This document shows positions 26,045 to 34,718 of a stretch of DNA of 64,000 bases, piece by piece. The position numbers and the translations under genes are program-made. The notes beneath the pieces are model-generated. The model was not told the DNA's origin and did not search any database. It saw nothing but the letters and a program-made list of their open reading frames with translations. Each line of letters opens with the position of its first letter. The first letter of the stretch is position 1. Source of the DNA: JAWKWH01 sp965204295. GTDB lineage: Bacteria; Pseudomonadota; Alphaproteobacteria; Rhizobiales; Rhizobiaceae. The DNA is taken from the NCBI GenBank assembly GCA_965204295.1, contig OZ241973.1, positions 930,001-994,000 of the forward strand, in the 5' to 3' direction.

Positions 26045-27070
26045 ATGAGCAAAGTGGGAGTTGTCGTTTCGCTCGCGGACGAGGGCCGGGATACCGCGTC
26101 TGTCAAACCGCTCATGGAGTTGACCTCCGGCGACATGGCGCGCGTCAATGAAATGATCCTCTCCAGGGCGGGTTCCAACGTCGAGTTGATCCCTGAAATC
26201 GCCAATCACTTGATTTCGTCCGGCGGGAAACGTCTGCGTCCGATGATAACGCTGGCGGCGGCGCAGATGTTCGGCTACGGCGGCGATGGTCACGTCAAGC
26301 TCGCAACAAGCGTGGAATTCATGCATACGGCGACGCTGCTCCACGACGACGTCGTCGACGAAAGCGGGATGCGCCGGGGCAGGCGGACAGCCAGAATGAT
26401 CTGGGGCAATCAGGCGAGCGTTCTCGTCGGCGATTACCTGCTGGGGCAAGCCTTTCGCATGATGGTCGAGGTCGGCTCGCTCCAGGCGCTTGAAATCCTG
26501 TCCAGGGCCGCATCCGTCATTGCAGAAGGCGAGGTGATGCAGTTGGCAGCCACAAAGAACCTCGAAACGACCGAGGACGAATATCTCGCGGTTATCGGCG
26601 CAAAGACCGCCGCGCTGTTTTCGGCGGCGGCGGAGGTCGGACCGGTATTGGCCGATGCGCCGAAAAGCGACCGGGCCGCATTACGATCGTTCGGGACAAA
26701 TCTCGGCCTGGCGTTTCAGCTTGTCGATGACGCGCTCGACTACGGTGGCGATGCCGGCGATCTCGGCAAGAATGTGGGCGACGATTTCCGCGAGGGCAAG
26801 GTCACCTTGCCTGTTGTGCTCAGCTATCGGCGGGGCACATCCGAAGATCGCGAATTCTGGAAACATGCGATCGAAACCGGGGCTTCCGACGGTTCTTCGC
26901 TGGACAAGGCGGTCGGACTGATGACAAAGACCGGGGCGATCCGCGACACGGTCGGGCGCGCCCGTCACTTTGGCGGGATCGCTCGCGATGCCTTGGCGCC
27001 TCTCGACGATTCCCCGCAGAAGCGCGCCATGCTCGAACTCATCGGGTTTTGTATCAGCCGCGTGGCCTGA
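26045..27070 (+). CDS. ispB: Long-chain polyprenyl (octa/decaprenyl) diphosphate synthase
   Basis: Builds the polyprenyl diphosphate side chain of ubiquinone. The 341 residues contain the first aspartate-rich motif in LLHDDVVDESGMRRG near residue 101 and the second in QLVDDALDYGGDAGDLGKN near residue 228. They also have SGGKRLRPMITLAAAQMFG for isopentenyl diphosphate binding. Chain length (8 or 10 units) cannot be read; alphaproteobacteria often make Q10. The ATG at 26045 (MSKVGVVVSLADEG) is chosen because the upstream 47 codons are arginine-rich and unlike the family. It lies upstream of the TPR-LysM gene on the same strand. Confidence 0.94.
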   Translation: MSKVGVVVSLADEGRDTASVKPLMELTSGDMARVNEMILSRAGSNVELIPEIANHLISSGGKRLRPMITLAAAQMFGYGGDGHVKLATSVEFMHTATLLHDDVVDESGMRRGRRTARMIWGNQASVLVGDYLLGQAFRMMVEVGSLQALEILSRAASVIAEGEVMQLAATKNLETTEDEYLAVIGAKTAALFSAAAEVGPVLADAPKSDRAALRSFGTNLGLAFQLVDDALDYGGDAGDLGKNVGDDFREGKVTLPVVLSYRRGTSEDREFWKHAIETGASDGSSLDKAVGLMTKTGAIRDTVGRARHFGGIARDALAPLDDSPQKRAMLELIGFCISRVA

Positions 27071-27204
27071 CAGGCGCCTTGTACCGTTCATTAACGCGTA
27101 TCCGATAGTGTGAGCCGGTGCGCCATTGAACGGCGACCGTAAAAAGGCCATGCTTGGCGGGCCGGGTGCGCGAGCGGCAAGTTGTGGGGCATGGGAAGGA
27201 TCGG

Positions 27205-29151
27205 ATGCGGGCATTTCGCAAGCTCTGGCTCGGAGCCGCGATCGCGGCGACCCTGCCGCTGGCGGCGGGCGCGGCCCTTGCCGAAAACGATGACTTGTCC
27301 GGGGTGTCGATAAGGTCTTTCTCGGGCGCGTTCCTGGCCGCGCGCACCGCGGAATTTGACGCGGACTTCGATGCTTCCGTCAAATTTTACCGCAAGGCGC
27401 TGAATTTCGACCCGTCGAATGAACAGCTTCAGCGCAGCCTGATGCTGGCGCTTATTTCAAACGAGATGTTTGAGGAAGCGCTTCCGCTGGCGGAGAAACT
27501 GAAATCCGTTCCCGAGATCGAGCGCTTTTCGAGACTGGCCTTAGCGGTTGATTCCTTTAGGAAAAAACAGTTCGACGACTCCGAGTACTGGCTGCGACTG
27601 GCGCTTGAGTCCGATCTGGACAGGTTGATCGCCGGTATCATGACCGCCTGGGCGAAGCACGGACAGGGCGAGATCGACGAAGCATTTGCCCATTTGCGTA
27701 AAATTGAAGGCCCGGAATGGTTCAGTCTGTTCAAGAATCATCACCGCGCATTGATCGCCGAACGGGCAGGTCTGACCGATCTTGCCCGGCAGGCGTTTGA
27801 AACGATCACCGCAAACGAGGAAGGCGGGCGCTCCGCACCGGATACCTATTGGCGGGCGGTGACCGCAAGGGCGTTGTTTCTGGCCCGGCTGGGAGAATCG
27901 AAGGCGGCGGCCGAAGCTGTCGACGCAGGCGAATCATTCGCCCCCGACCGACAGGCGTTGAAGGCGATCAGAAGCGCGATTGAAGCCGGTGAGGATGCAA
28001 AACCGCTCATTGCGAACGCAGGAGATGGAGCGGCGGAAATACTTCTGAACATCGGCGCGGCGCTCAATCGGGGTGGTGGAGAAGCATTCGTGCGTCTGTA
28101 TCTGCAATATGCGCGTGCATTGCGCCCCGACAGCGCGGCGATATTGATCGAGCTCGGCCAACTCTCCGAACGACAAGGCCGCTCCGAAGAGGCCATCGGG
28201 TTCTACGAGCGGGTTTCGGCGGATTCGCCGATGAAACGGCTCGCGGAAATGCAACTTGGCCTGAATCTGGCCGATGTCGACCGGCACGACGACGCGATTG
28301 AACACCTTTCCGCGCTGGTCGAGGCCGGTCCGGACGATATGCGCGCATATCTCGCGCTTGGCGGGGTACACGGATCGCGGAAAGATTATGCGGCGGCGGT
28401 GGAAATCTATGACCGCGCAGTATCAAGGCTGAAATCACCCGCAAGAGAGCACTGGAACATTTTCTACCAACGCGGCATCGCCAATGAGCGTTTGAAAAAA
28501 TGGGAACGGGCCGAACCGGATTTCCGCAAGGCGCTGGAGCTTCGCCCGGATCAACCGCAGGTGATGAACTATCTGGGATACTCATGGGTCGACATGAACA
28601 TGAACCTGGAGGAAGGCCTGGACATGATCGCCAGGGCCGTGTCGCTGAAACCCAACGACGGCTACATCGTCGATTCGCTCGGCTGGGCCTATTACCGGCT
28701 GGGCAGATTCGACGATGCTGTGCGCGAGCTTGAAAGAGCCGTGTCGCTGAAACCGGACGATCCGATCCTCAACGATCACCTTGGCGATGCCTATTGGCGC
28801 AACGGGAAGAGATTGCAGGCGGTATTCCAATGGAATCACGCGCGCGATATGAAGCCGGAACTCGATGTGCTGGCTTCGGTCAAGCGCAAGCTCGCCGAGG
28901 GCCTCCCGCCATTGAAGCCGAAAGAAAACGTCGCTATGGCGACTGGAATTGTGCTTGACGCCGCCGCCGACAGCGATGCGCGGCCCGCCGTCTACAAGGT
29001 CAAGGCCGGTCAGTCGCTGTGGGGGATCGCCGGTGAGATTCTGGGCGACGGTGAGCGCTATCGTGAAATTCTCGAACTGAATCCATCGCTCGCAAACGAC
29101 CCGAACCGGATTTTTCCGGGGCAGGAATTGCGATTGCCCGCCTCACCCTAG
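27205..29151 (+). CDS. Secreted TPR-repeat protein with C-terminal LysM domain
   Basis: A 648-residue exported protein. The signal peptide MRAFRKLWLGAAIAATLPLA ends at a likely ALA-EN cleavage site. About ten tetratricopeptide repeats follow. The clearest units are ERAEPDFRKALELRPDQPQV, LEEGLDMIARAVSLKPNDGY and FDDAVRELERAVSLKPDDPI near residues 435-530. The last 53 residues are a LysM peptidoglycan-binding domain: VYKVKAGQSLWGIAGEILGD, then EILELNPSLAND and IFPGQELRLP. Rhizobia often have a TPR protein after this synthase gene; the LysM end suggests anchoring to the cell wall in the periplasm. The ATG at 27205 has AAGGA 6-10 bp upstream; an upstream in-frame ATG at 27154 would spoil the signal peptide. 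Confidence 0.88.
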   Translation: MRAFRKLWLGAAIAATLPLAAGAALAENDDLSGVSIRSFSGAFLAARTAEFDADFDASVKFYRKALNFDPSNEQLQRSLMLALISNEMFEEALPLAEKLKSVPEIERFSRLALAVDSFRKKQFDDSEYWLRLALESDLDRLIAGIMTAWAKHGQGEIDEAFAHLRKIEGPEWFSLFKNHHRALIAERAGLTDLARQAFETITANEEGGRSAPDTYWRAVTARALFLARLGESKAAAEAVDAGESFAPDRQALKAIRSAIEAGEDAKPLIANAGDGAAEILLNIGAALNRGGGEAFVRLYLQYARALRPDSAAILIELGQLSERQGRSEEAIGFYERVSADSPMKRLAEMQLGLNLADVDRHDDAIEHLSALVEAGPDDMRAYLALGGVHGSRKDYAAAVEIYDRAVSRLKSPAREHWNIFYQRGIANERLKKWERAEPDFRKALELRPDQPQVMNYLGYSWVDMNMNLEEGLDMIARAVSLKPNDGYIVDSLGWAYYRLGRFDDAVRELERAVSLKPDDPILNDHLGDAYWRNGKRLQAVFQWNHARDMKPELDVLASVKRKLAEGLPPLKPKENVAMATGIVLDAAADSDARPAVYKVKAGQSLWGIAGEILGDGERYREILELNPSLANDPNRIFPGQELRLPASP

Positions 29152-29194
29152 ATATTCGATCCCGGATTTCGATGACGGGAGTGAGGTTTTTGGG

Positions 29195-29842
29195 GTGGAC
29201 CGGTTGATGCCCGAAAGTGGGCAATGTCCCGATTTTTCGCTCGAACTCGATGCCATGGGCGCGTGGCCGTGTGCGGGCGTCGATGAGGCCGGACGCGGAC
29301 CGCTCGCCGGACCGGTGGTCGCCGCGGCGGTCATCCTGGATCCGGGAAACATTCCGCAAGGTCTGGACGATTCGAAACGCCTGAGCGCCGCACGGCGTGA
29401 CGGCCTGTTCGGAAAGATCGTCGAAACGGCGGTTTCGATTTCCCTCTCGGCGCAATCGGCCGAATCTATAGACGACAGCGATATCCGCAAGGCGGCCTTG
29501 ATCGCCATGGCGCACGCTGTCCGCGGCCTCGCGATCAGGCCCGGATTTGCGCTGATTGACGGACGCGACGTGCCGGAAAACCTGCCCTGCAAGGCGCGAG
29601 CCGTAGTGAAAGGCGATGGCAGATCGCAATCGATCGCGGCAGCTTCAATCGTCGCCAAGGTACTGCGCGACCGGATGATGGCGTGCGCCGGAAACAGTTA
29701 TCCCGCGTACGGGCTGGAAAATCATGCCGGTTATGGAACGGCCGCCCACCGGGCGGCGATACGGGAACATGGAGGCGTCAAGCGCCTGCACCGGTTCAGC
29801 TTTTCTCCGCTGAAAACGAAACGCGCCGGGCGAACCGTTTGA
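29195..29842 (+). CDS. rnhB: Ribonuclease HII
   Basis: Removes RNA from RNA-DNA hybrids and misincorporated ribonucleotides. The 215 residues contain the metal-binding CAGVDEAGRGPLAGPVVAAA near residue 28, LDDSKRLSAARRD near residue 59, and LIDGRDVP near residue 126. The catalytic acidic residues and the GRG motif are intact. The frame opens with GTG 29195; an ATG at 29207 (MPESGQ) is equally possible. It ends 110 bp before the convergent atpF, and the gap contains a palindrome (29876-29889, TTATCGG-CCGATAA) and the atp terminator. Confidence 0.94.
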   Translation: MDRLMPESGQCPDFSLELDAMGAWPCAGVDEAGRGPLAGPVVAAAVILDPGNIPQGLDDSKRLSAARRDGLFGKIVETAVSISLSAQSAESIDDSDIRKAALIAMAHAVRGLAIRPGFALIDGRDVPENLPCKARAVVKGDGRSQSIAAASIVAKVLRDRMMACAGNSYPAYGLENHAGYGTAAHRAAIREHGGVKRLHRFSFSPLKTKRAGRTV

Positions 29843-29893
29843 CGGCATTCGGCCCACGCCACGGGCGAGGGCGATTTATCGGCCGATAACGAC

Positions 29894-29922
29894 AAAAAAA
29901 CCACCGGAACGCCTCCCGGCGG
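29894..29922 (-). terminator. Rho-independent terminator of the ATP synthase FO operon
   Basis: Read leftward, CCGCCGG and CCGGTGG form a 7-bp stem (one G-U pair) around an 8-base loop, followed directly by seven T residues. It lies 30-60 bp after the atpF stop, exactly where the FO transcript should end, and before the convergent rnhB. Confidence 0.8.
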
Positions 29923-29952
29923 CGGTCGTATTTCGCCATGTGACGGCAAGGG

Positions 29953-30444
29953 TCAGTTCAGCCGCGACTTGACCTCGGCCAGCGACGACTTGAACAGCGA
30001 CGCGGCGGCCTTGCCGTCCATCCTGTCTTCCAGCAATTTTCCCGCTGCCGCAACGGCGATCTCAACGGCGTCGGAACGGACCTCGTTGACGGCCTCCCGC
30101 TCGGCCCGCGCGATCTTCTGTTCGGCGAGCGCGGTGCGGCGGGCAACGTAATCCCCGGTTTTCCGCCTGGCGTCGGCAATGATGGCTTCCGCCTCGTGTC
30201 TTGCCGCCGAAATCATCTCATCGGCCTCTTTTTCGGCTTCCTTGCGCTTGCGTTGATATTCCGCCAGCAATTGCTGGGCCTCCTCGCGCAGTTTGCGGGC
30301 TTCCTCAAGCTGGTTGCGAATCTTGTCGGCCCGATCGTCCAGCGATTTGCCGACCATGCCCGGCACTTTGACGTAGAGGACAATGCCAAGGAAAATGACG
30401 AGCGCCACAAGCGTCCATACGCTGGCCATGGATGTCGCGTCCAT
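29953..30444 (-). CDS. atpF: ATP synthase FO subunit b
   Basis: One of two b-type peripheral-stalk subunits. The 163-residue chain has a single N-terminal membrane helix (VWTLVALVIFLGIVLYVKVP) and then a long charged coiled coil rich in Glu, Lys, Arg and Ala, ending KSSLAEVKSRLN. This links the membrane sector to F1. The gene follows the b' gene by 8 bp and is the last in the operon, with a strong terminator just downstream. As usual for alphaproteobacteria, the F1 genes are not in this cluster. Confidence 0.95.
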   Translation of the reverse strand: MDATSMASVWTLVALVIFLGIVLYVKVPGMVGKSLDDRADKIRNQLEEARKLREEAQQLLAEYQRKRKEAEKEADEMISAARHEAEAIIADARRKTGDYVARRTALAEQKIARAEREAVNEVRSDAVEIAVAAAGKLLEDRMDGKAAASLFKSSLAEVKSRLN

Positions 30445-30452
30445 AATGCCTC

Positions 30453-31022
30453 CTAATCCCGCACCGACTTGATGGCGGCGGCGACCTGCGCCCCGGTCAC
30501 CTTGCCGCCCGCCAGGTTTTCGACAATCAATGCGGCGGTTTCCTCCGCGATCAATCCCACCTCCTTCATGGCGTCCGCCTTGATCGAGGCGATATGCGTT
30601 TCGGCTTCAGCCATCTTTTTCTCAAGTTCCGTTTCGACCTTGCGGCGCTCGGCGCCGGCTTCCGCCTTGGCCGAGTCGCGGGCCTCCTGCCCGATCCGGC
30701 CGGCTTTTTCCCGGGCTTCGGCGAGTTCCCGCTCGTAGGCGGCAATCGCCTCGTCGGCTTCCTCCTTCATGCGCGCGGCCTGATCCAGATCTTGCGCGAT
30801 GCGGTCGCCGCGGTGTTCCAGAATGTCTGACAGACGCGGCAACGCGACCCGCTTGAGGAACAGGTAAAACAGACCGAAGGTGATCGCCAGCCAGAGAATC
30901 TGCGATGGAAATGTCGCGGAATCGAACGGCGGGAACGCGCCGCCGCGGTCACCTTCATGGGCAACGCCGGTTTCGGTGTGCGTTTCCTCGTCTGACGCCG
31001 CATATGCGGATACAACGAACAT
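30453..31022 (-). CDS. atpG: ATP synthase FO subunit b'
   Basis: The diverged second b subunit found in photosynthetic and other alphaproteobacteria. The 189 residues have a longer N-terminus (MFVVSAYAASDEETHTETG), one membrane helix in PSQILWLAITFGLFYLFLKRV, and a long coiled coil (AYERELAEAREKAGRIGQEA). It forms a heterodimeric stalk with subunit b. The gene name atpG is used here for b' and should not be confused with the gamma subunit. It lies between atpE (49 bp) and atpF (8 bp). Confidence 0.94.
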   Translation of the reverse strand: MFVVSAYAASDEETHTETGVAHEGDRGGAFPPFDSATFPSQILWLAITFGLFYLFLKRVALPRLSDILEHRGDRIAQDLDQAARMKEEADEAIAAYERELAEAREKAGRIGQEARDSAKAEAGAERRKVETELEKKMAEAETHIASIKADAMKEVGLIAEETAALIVENLAGGKVTGAQVAAAIKSVRD

Positions 31023-31071
31023 GGCTTTCTTTCCGTTACATCTTCACCGGTCGCTGACACGACCGGCGAAC

Positions 31072-31299
31072 TCAGACGGCGAAAAGCAACAGGAGAGCGA
31101 TCAGCAGGGCGAAGATGCCAAGCGCTTCCGTCACGGCGAAGCCGAAGATCAGGCGGCCGAACTGACCGTCGGCGGCCGACGGGTTGCGCAGGGCGCCCTG
31201 CAAAAACTGGCCGAAGAGGTTGCCCACGCCAATACCCGCGGCGCCGGTGCCAACGGCGGCAATACCTGCGCCAATCAATTTTGCTGCTTCCGCTTCCAT
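31072..31299 (-). CDS. atpE: ATP synthase FO subunit c
   Basis: A 75-residue hairpin of two membrane helices forming the rotor ring. Helix 1 is glycine-rich (GAGIAAVGTGAAGIGVGNLF); the loop has the conserved R-N-P (ALRNPSAADGQ). Helix 2 holds the proton-carrying glutamate in LIFGFAVTEALGIFALL (Glu58). The helix 1 residues do not include the extra Glu/Gln pattern of Na+-specific rings, so H+ is expected. Preceded by atpB and followed by the b' gene. Confidence 0.97.
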   Translation of the reverse strand: MEAEAAKLIGAGIAAVGTGAAGIGVGNLFGQFLQGALRNPSAADGQFGRLIFGFAVTEALGIFALLIALLLLFAV

Positions 31300-31372
31300 T
31301 TCGATGCTCCTTGCTTGGAATTAGATTCTCAATTCACGGTTTCTGTTAAGGCGCAAACGCCGTTAAAACTTG

Positions 31373-32143
31373 TCAATGGCCACCCGGATGCAGCGCATCG
31401 TTGATGTACATGCAGGTGAGCATGGCGAACACGTATGCCTGCAGGAAAGCGACCAGAAATTCCAGGGCCGTCAAACCGACAGCCATGGCGAGCGGCAGGA
31501 TTGATCCGACAATGCCGACGAAGCCGTACGCGCTGAGCGACACCACGAACCCGGCAAAAACCTTCAGTGTGATGTGACCGGCCAGCATGTTGGCGAAGAG
31601 ACGGACAGAGTGGCTGATCGGACGGGCCAGAAAGGAAATCACTTCAATCGCCACGACCAGCGGCATCAGCACGGCCGGGACGCCCGACGGCACAAACAGT
31701 TTCAGGAAGCCGAAGCCGTTCTTCATGAAACCGTAGGCCAGAACGGTCGCGAACACCATCAGCGCCAGCATCGCGGTCACGATCAGATGACTCGTGATTG
31801 TGAAGAAATACGGGAACATGCCCAACAGATTGGCCACCAGGATGAATGTGAACAGCGCGAAAACGAAGGGAAAAAACTTCATCCCCGCCGAACCGGCCGA
31901 ATCCCGCAACATGCCCGCGACAAACTCGTAGAGAATTTCGGAGACCGACTGTCCCCTTCCCGGAACCAGCCCGCGGCTTGATGTCGTCAGGTACAGAAAG
32001 GCCGAGGCCAGAACGACGGTGATGACCATGAACAGTGACGAATTCGTGAAAGACAGGTCGTAACCGCCGACTTCGATGGGGATCAGCCGGTTGATATGGA
32101 ACTGGTGAATCGGATCGACCTTGTCAGGAGAAGCCAATTTCAA
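31373..32143 (-). CDS. atpB: ATP synthase FO subunit a
   Basis: The 256-residue static membrane subunit forming the proton half-channels. The N-terminus reads DPIHQFHINRLIPIEVGGYD, as in rhizobial AtpB. Five to six membrane helices follow. The key arginine lies in FLARPISHSVRLFANMLAGH near residue 185, and the C-terminal helix ends with LVAFLQAYVFAMLTCMYIND. It follows atpI by 31 bp and precedes atpE. Confidence 0.96.
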   Translation of the reverse strand: MKLASPDKVDPIHQFHINRLIPIEVGGYDLSFTNSSLFMVITVVLASAFLYLTTSSRGLVPGRGQSVSEILYEFVAGMLRDSAGSAGMKFFPFVFALFTFILVANLLGMFPYFFTITSHLIVTAMLALMVFATVLAYGFMKNGFGFLKLFVPSGVPAVLMPLVVAIEVISFLARPISHSVRLFANMLAGHITLKVFAGFVVSLSAYGFVGIVGSILPLAMAVGLTALEFLVAFLQAYVFAMLTCMYINDALHPGGH

Positions 32144-32174
32144 ACCCCGTTTTCAGTTCCGCGCAGTGCGGAAA

Positions 32175-32576
32175 TTATTTGTCTTCAGACGCTTTCGCGC
32201 CATCTCTCCGTGTCGATTGCTCGGCGACAAGTCCCGCCGAGCGCAACACATTGAGTATGCCCGCGCAAAACCCGAGGAGAAGGAATGCGATCATCCCCCA
32301 AGGCGTTGTGCCGGCGAGTTTGTCGATCATCCAGCCGATCGCCGCACCCACCAGAATTCCGGCAATGAACTCGCCCGACAGTTTCAACGCGGTTGCAAAT
32401 CCCGCCGCACTTCCAGCCGTCGATTTCTCCGCTTTTCTCTCCCTGTGGCTTCTTTCGGCCAAGGCGGCGTCAAGTTGCTTCCGGCGGCGGTCGAGTTCAT
32501 CGTCGTCGAAGGCCGGCTTGCCCGTGTCCGTTTGGCCGGTCTTTCCGGCGTCGTCCGGTCCATTCGTTCCGGCCAC
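32175..32576 (-). CDS. atpI: AtpI-family protein (ATP synthase assembly factor)
   Basis: A 133-residue protein with a charged, Arg/Lys-rich N-terminal half and two C-terminal membrane helices: GEFIAGILVGAAIGWMIDKL and WGMIAFLLLGFCAGILNVL. AtpI proteins assist c-ring assembly or Mg2+ supply. It is the first gene of the FO operon, 31 bp before atpB. The 272 bp upstream (32577-32848) contains no gene and should hold the operon promoter; it has an AT-rich patch around 32685-32715. Confidence 0.9.
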   Translation of the reverse strand: MAGTNGPDDAGKTGQTDTGKPAFDDDELDRRRKQLDAALAERSHRERKAEKSTAGSAAGFATALKLSGEFIAGILVGAAIGWMIDKLAGTTPWGMIAFLLLGFCAGILNVLRSAGLVAEQSTRRDGAKASEDK

Positions 32577-32848
32577 CGCAACCCTCCAGCCCGGTCAGAC
32601 CGGGTGACCGCTTCAAAGTCGCGCGCACCATAGTTATACGCCCCCTTGCAGTCAAGCGGGGAACGCAATGCGCAATGACTGTATTTTCCCTTTTATTTTC
32701 AATTATTTATCGGACTGCGACAATGCGCCCTCCGCCGCGTGGCGCAATCGCCGAACAAATCCGGCAACGGTGCGTTCGCGATCATCTCCATCCACCGCCG
32801 TGGCGAATTTGTCGGTCTTGTCCGATTGGAAAAGCGACGGGGAACGCT

Positions 32849-33166
32849 TCAGAACCGAAGCCGCGTTGAATCCCCCGGCGACGCAACCGGCGCGACCTTG
32901 ATCAACAGGTTGCGCTTCCCGGCCCGGTTGACGCGCATTTCATCGGGCGTTTCATTCGCAGCGGAATTTTCCGGTTCGAGAGTGATCTTTCCCGTTCCCG
33001 GCCTATCGACGCCCCCGAAAATCGATCCCGTAACCAGATCGCCATCGGCAAATTTCATTTCCGCCTTGCGAACCGGACCGGCCGTGGCGAGAAATGAAAT
33101 CCAGGCGACGACGCCGGTCGCAATGGGGGCGAGGAGGAAACGATTGGCGCCGCTCTTGCGGCGCAT
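32849..33166 (-). CDS. Hypothetical membrane-anchored protein
   Basis: An open frame of 105 residues from ATG 33166: a basic start (MRRKSGANRF), one hydrophobic helix (LLAPIATGVVAWISFLATAG) and a polar periplasmic-type tail with FADGDLVTGSIFGGVDRPGTG. An in-frame ATG at 33232 would add 22 residues. It lies 3' of der on the same strand. No family is recognised and no good ribosome site is visible for either start, but the helix-plus-tail organisation looks like a real protein. Confidence 0.45.
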   Translation of the reverse strand: MRRKSGANRFLLAPIATGVVAWISFLATAGPVRKAEMKFADGDLVTGSIFGGVDRPGTGKITLEPENSAANETPDEMRVNRAGKRNLLIKVAPVASPGDSTRLRF

Positions 33167-33274
33167 CGCGTGTAAACGCACGGAACACTCTCCGGAACTG
33201 TCCATTCGGGCGGCGGAATGGTGCCGCGTCAATCTTGATCGGCGATTAACGGCGCATGAAAATTTTGAAAACGA

Positions 33275-34708
33275 CTAACGTTTCCCTGCCCTCCCGGCAT
33301 AGGGATTCCAACCGGCCCGGAACGCCAGCCGGATCGGTACGCCCGGCATCTCGAAGTCTTCGCGCAGCCCGTTGATCAGATACCGTTCGTAGGAACGCGG
33401 CATGGCCTCGGGCCGGGTGCAGGAGGCGACGAATCCCGGTGGGCGGGTCTTGACTTGCGTCAGGTACTTGATCCGCAATCTGCGGCCGGACACGGCGGGC
33501 GGCGGATGTCGGGCGACCGCCCGCTCCAGCCAGCGATTGAGCCTGCCGGTCGGGATACGGCGATTCCAGATTTCGTGCGCGCGCGCCACGGCCTTGAGCA
33601 GTCGATCGAGGCCTTTGCCGGTCTCGGCCGAAATAGGCGCCGACCGCAGCCCGCGCACCTGAGGCAGCAATCGCGTTGTCTGTTCGCGCAAATGAGCCAG
33701 CGTGGCCTGTCGGTCCCCGATCAGGTCCCACTTATTGAAGGCGATCACCGGCGCCCTGCCCTCGCGAATGACAAGGTCGGCGATTTGAAGATCCTGCTTT
33801 TCGAACGGTATGGTCGCATCAAGAACGATGATCACGATTTCGGCGAAGCGTATTGACCGCAATCCATCCGCAACGGACAATTTTTCAAGCTTCTCCCGGA
33901 CTTTCGCCTTGCGTCGCATGCCGGCCGTATCGAACAGCCTGATCCGCCGGCCACGCCAGGTCCAATCGACGGAGATCGAATCGCGGGTAATCCCCGCTTC
34001 CGGGCCGGTCAGCAGGCGGTCTTCGCCGGTCAGCGCGTTGATCAAGGTCGACTTGCCTGCATTCGGCCTGCCCGCAACGGCTATCCTGAGAGGTTCGGAT
34101 GCGTCGTAGGCGGGAACATTTTCGCCGTCCGGATCGTCGATATCATCGCCGGGAAGACGGAAAATCTCGCCGGTCGGTTCCAATCCGTCCTCATCGACGC
34201 TCAAAGCCCGCTCCTCTCCCAGCGCTTCGACCATTGCGTCACGCAGATCGGGCATGCCCTGTCCATGTTCGGCGGAAATCGGAACCGGTTCGCCAAGGCC
34301 CAGTTCCCAGGCGTCAATTAGGCCGCCTTGCGCCTCCTTCGCCTCGGCCTTGTTCGCCAGCAGGACCATCGGCCTGCCGGCACACCGGACAAGATCGGCA
34401 AATTCATGGTCGGATGGGGTCAGTCCGGATTTGGCGTCGACCACAAACAAAACGAGATCGGATTCATCGATCGCGCTGATAATCTGCCGTCGCATACGGC
34501 CCTCGAGGCTGTCATCGGCCGCATTCTCGAAGCCCGCCGTATCCACGACCTCGAAATTCAGGTCGAAGAGTCCGGCGTCATGAATGCGCCGGTCGCGGGT
34601 CACGCCCGGCATGTCGTCAACGAGGGCGAGCTTTCGACCGGCAAGCCTGTTGAACAGTGTCGATTTACCGACATTGGGCCGGCCGACAATGACTGCCTTG
34701 AACGACAT
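33275..34708 (-). CDS. der: Ribosome-associated double GTPase Der (EngA)
   Basis: A 477-residue GTPase with two tandem G domains, required for 50S ribosome assembly. Domain 1 has GRPNVGKSTLFNRLAG at the start and DMPGVTRDRRIHD, domain 2 has GRPNAGKSTLINALTGEDRL near residue 213 and FNKWDLIGD near residue 325. A KH-like C-terminal domain follows (LRIKYLTQVKTRPPGFV). It is 10 bp downstream of the YfgM-like gene on the same strand. Confidence 0.97.
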   Translation of the reverse strand: MSFKAVIVGRPNVGKSTLFNRLAGRKLALVDDMPGVTRDRRIHDAGLFDLNFEVVDTAGFENAADDSLEGRMRRQIISAIDESDLVLFVVDAKSGLTPSDHEFADLVRCAGRPMVLLANKAEAKEAQGGLIDAWELGLGEPVPISAEHGQGMPDLRDAMVEALGEERALSVDEDGLEPTGEIFRLPGDDIDDPDGENVPAYDASEPLRIAVAGRPNAGKSTLINALTGEDRLLTGPEAGITRDSISVDWTWRGRRIRLFDTAGMRRKAKVREKLEKLSVADGLRSIRFAEIVIIVLDATIPFEKQDLQIADLVIREGRAPVIAFNKWDLIGDRQATLAHLREQTTRLLPQVRGLRSAPISAETGKGLDRLLKAVARAHEIWNRRIPTGRLNRWLERAVARHPPPAVSGRRLRIKYLTQVKTRPPGFVASCTRPEAMPRSYERYLINGLREDFEMPGVPIRLAFRAGWNPYAGRAGKR

Positions 34709-34718
34709 CGGCCCGGTG

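Noticed and set aside
29876..29889. 14-bp palindrome TTATCGG-CCGATAA as an operator
   Set aside because: It lies between two convergent gene ends, where regulation is unlikely; more likely part of the termination region.
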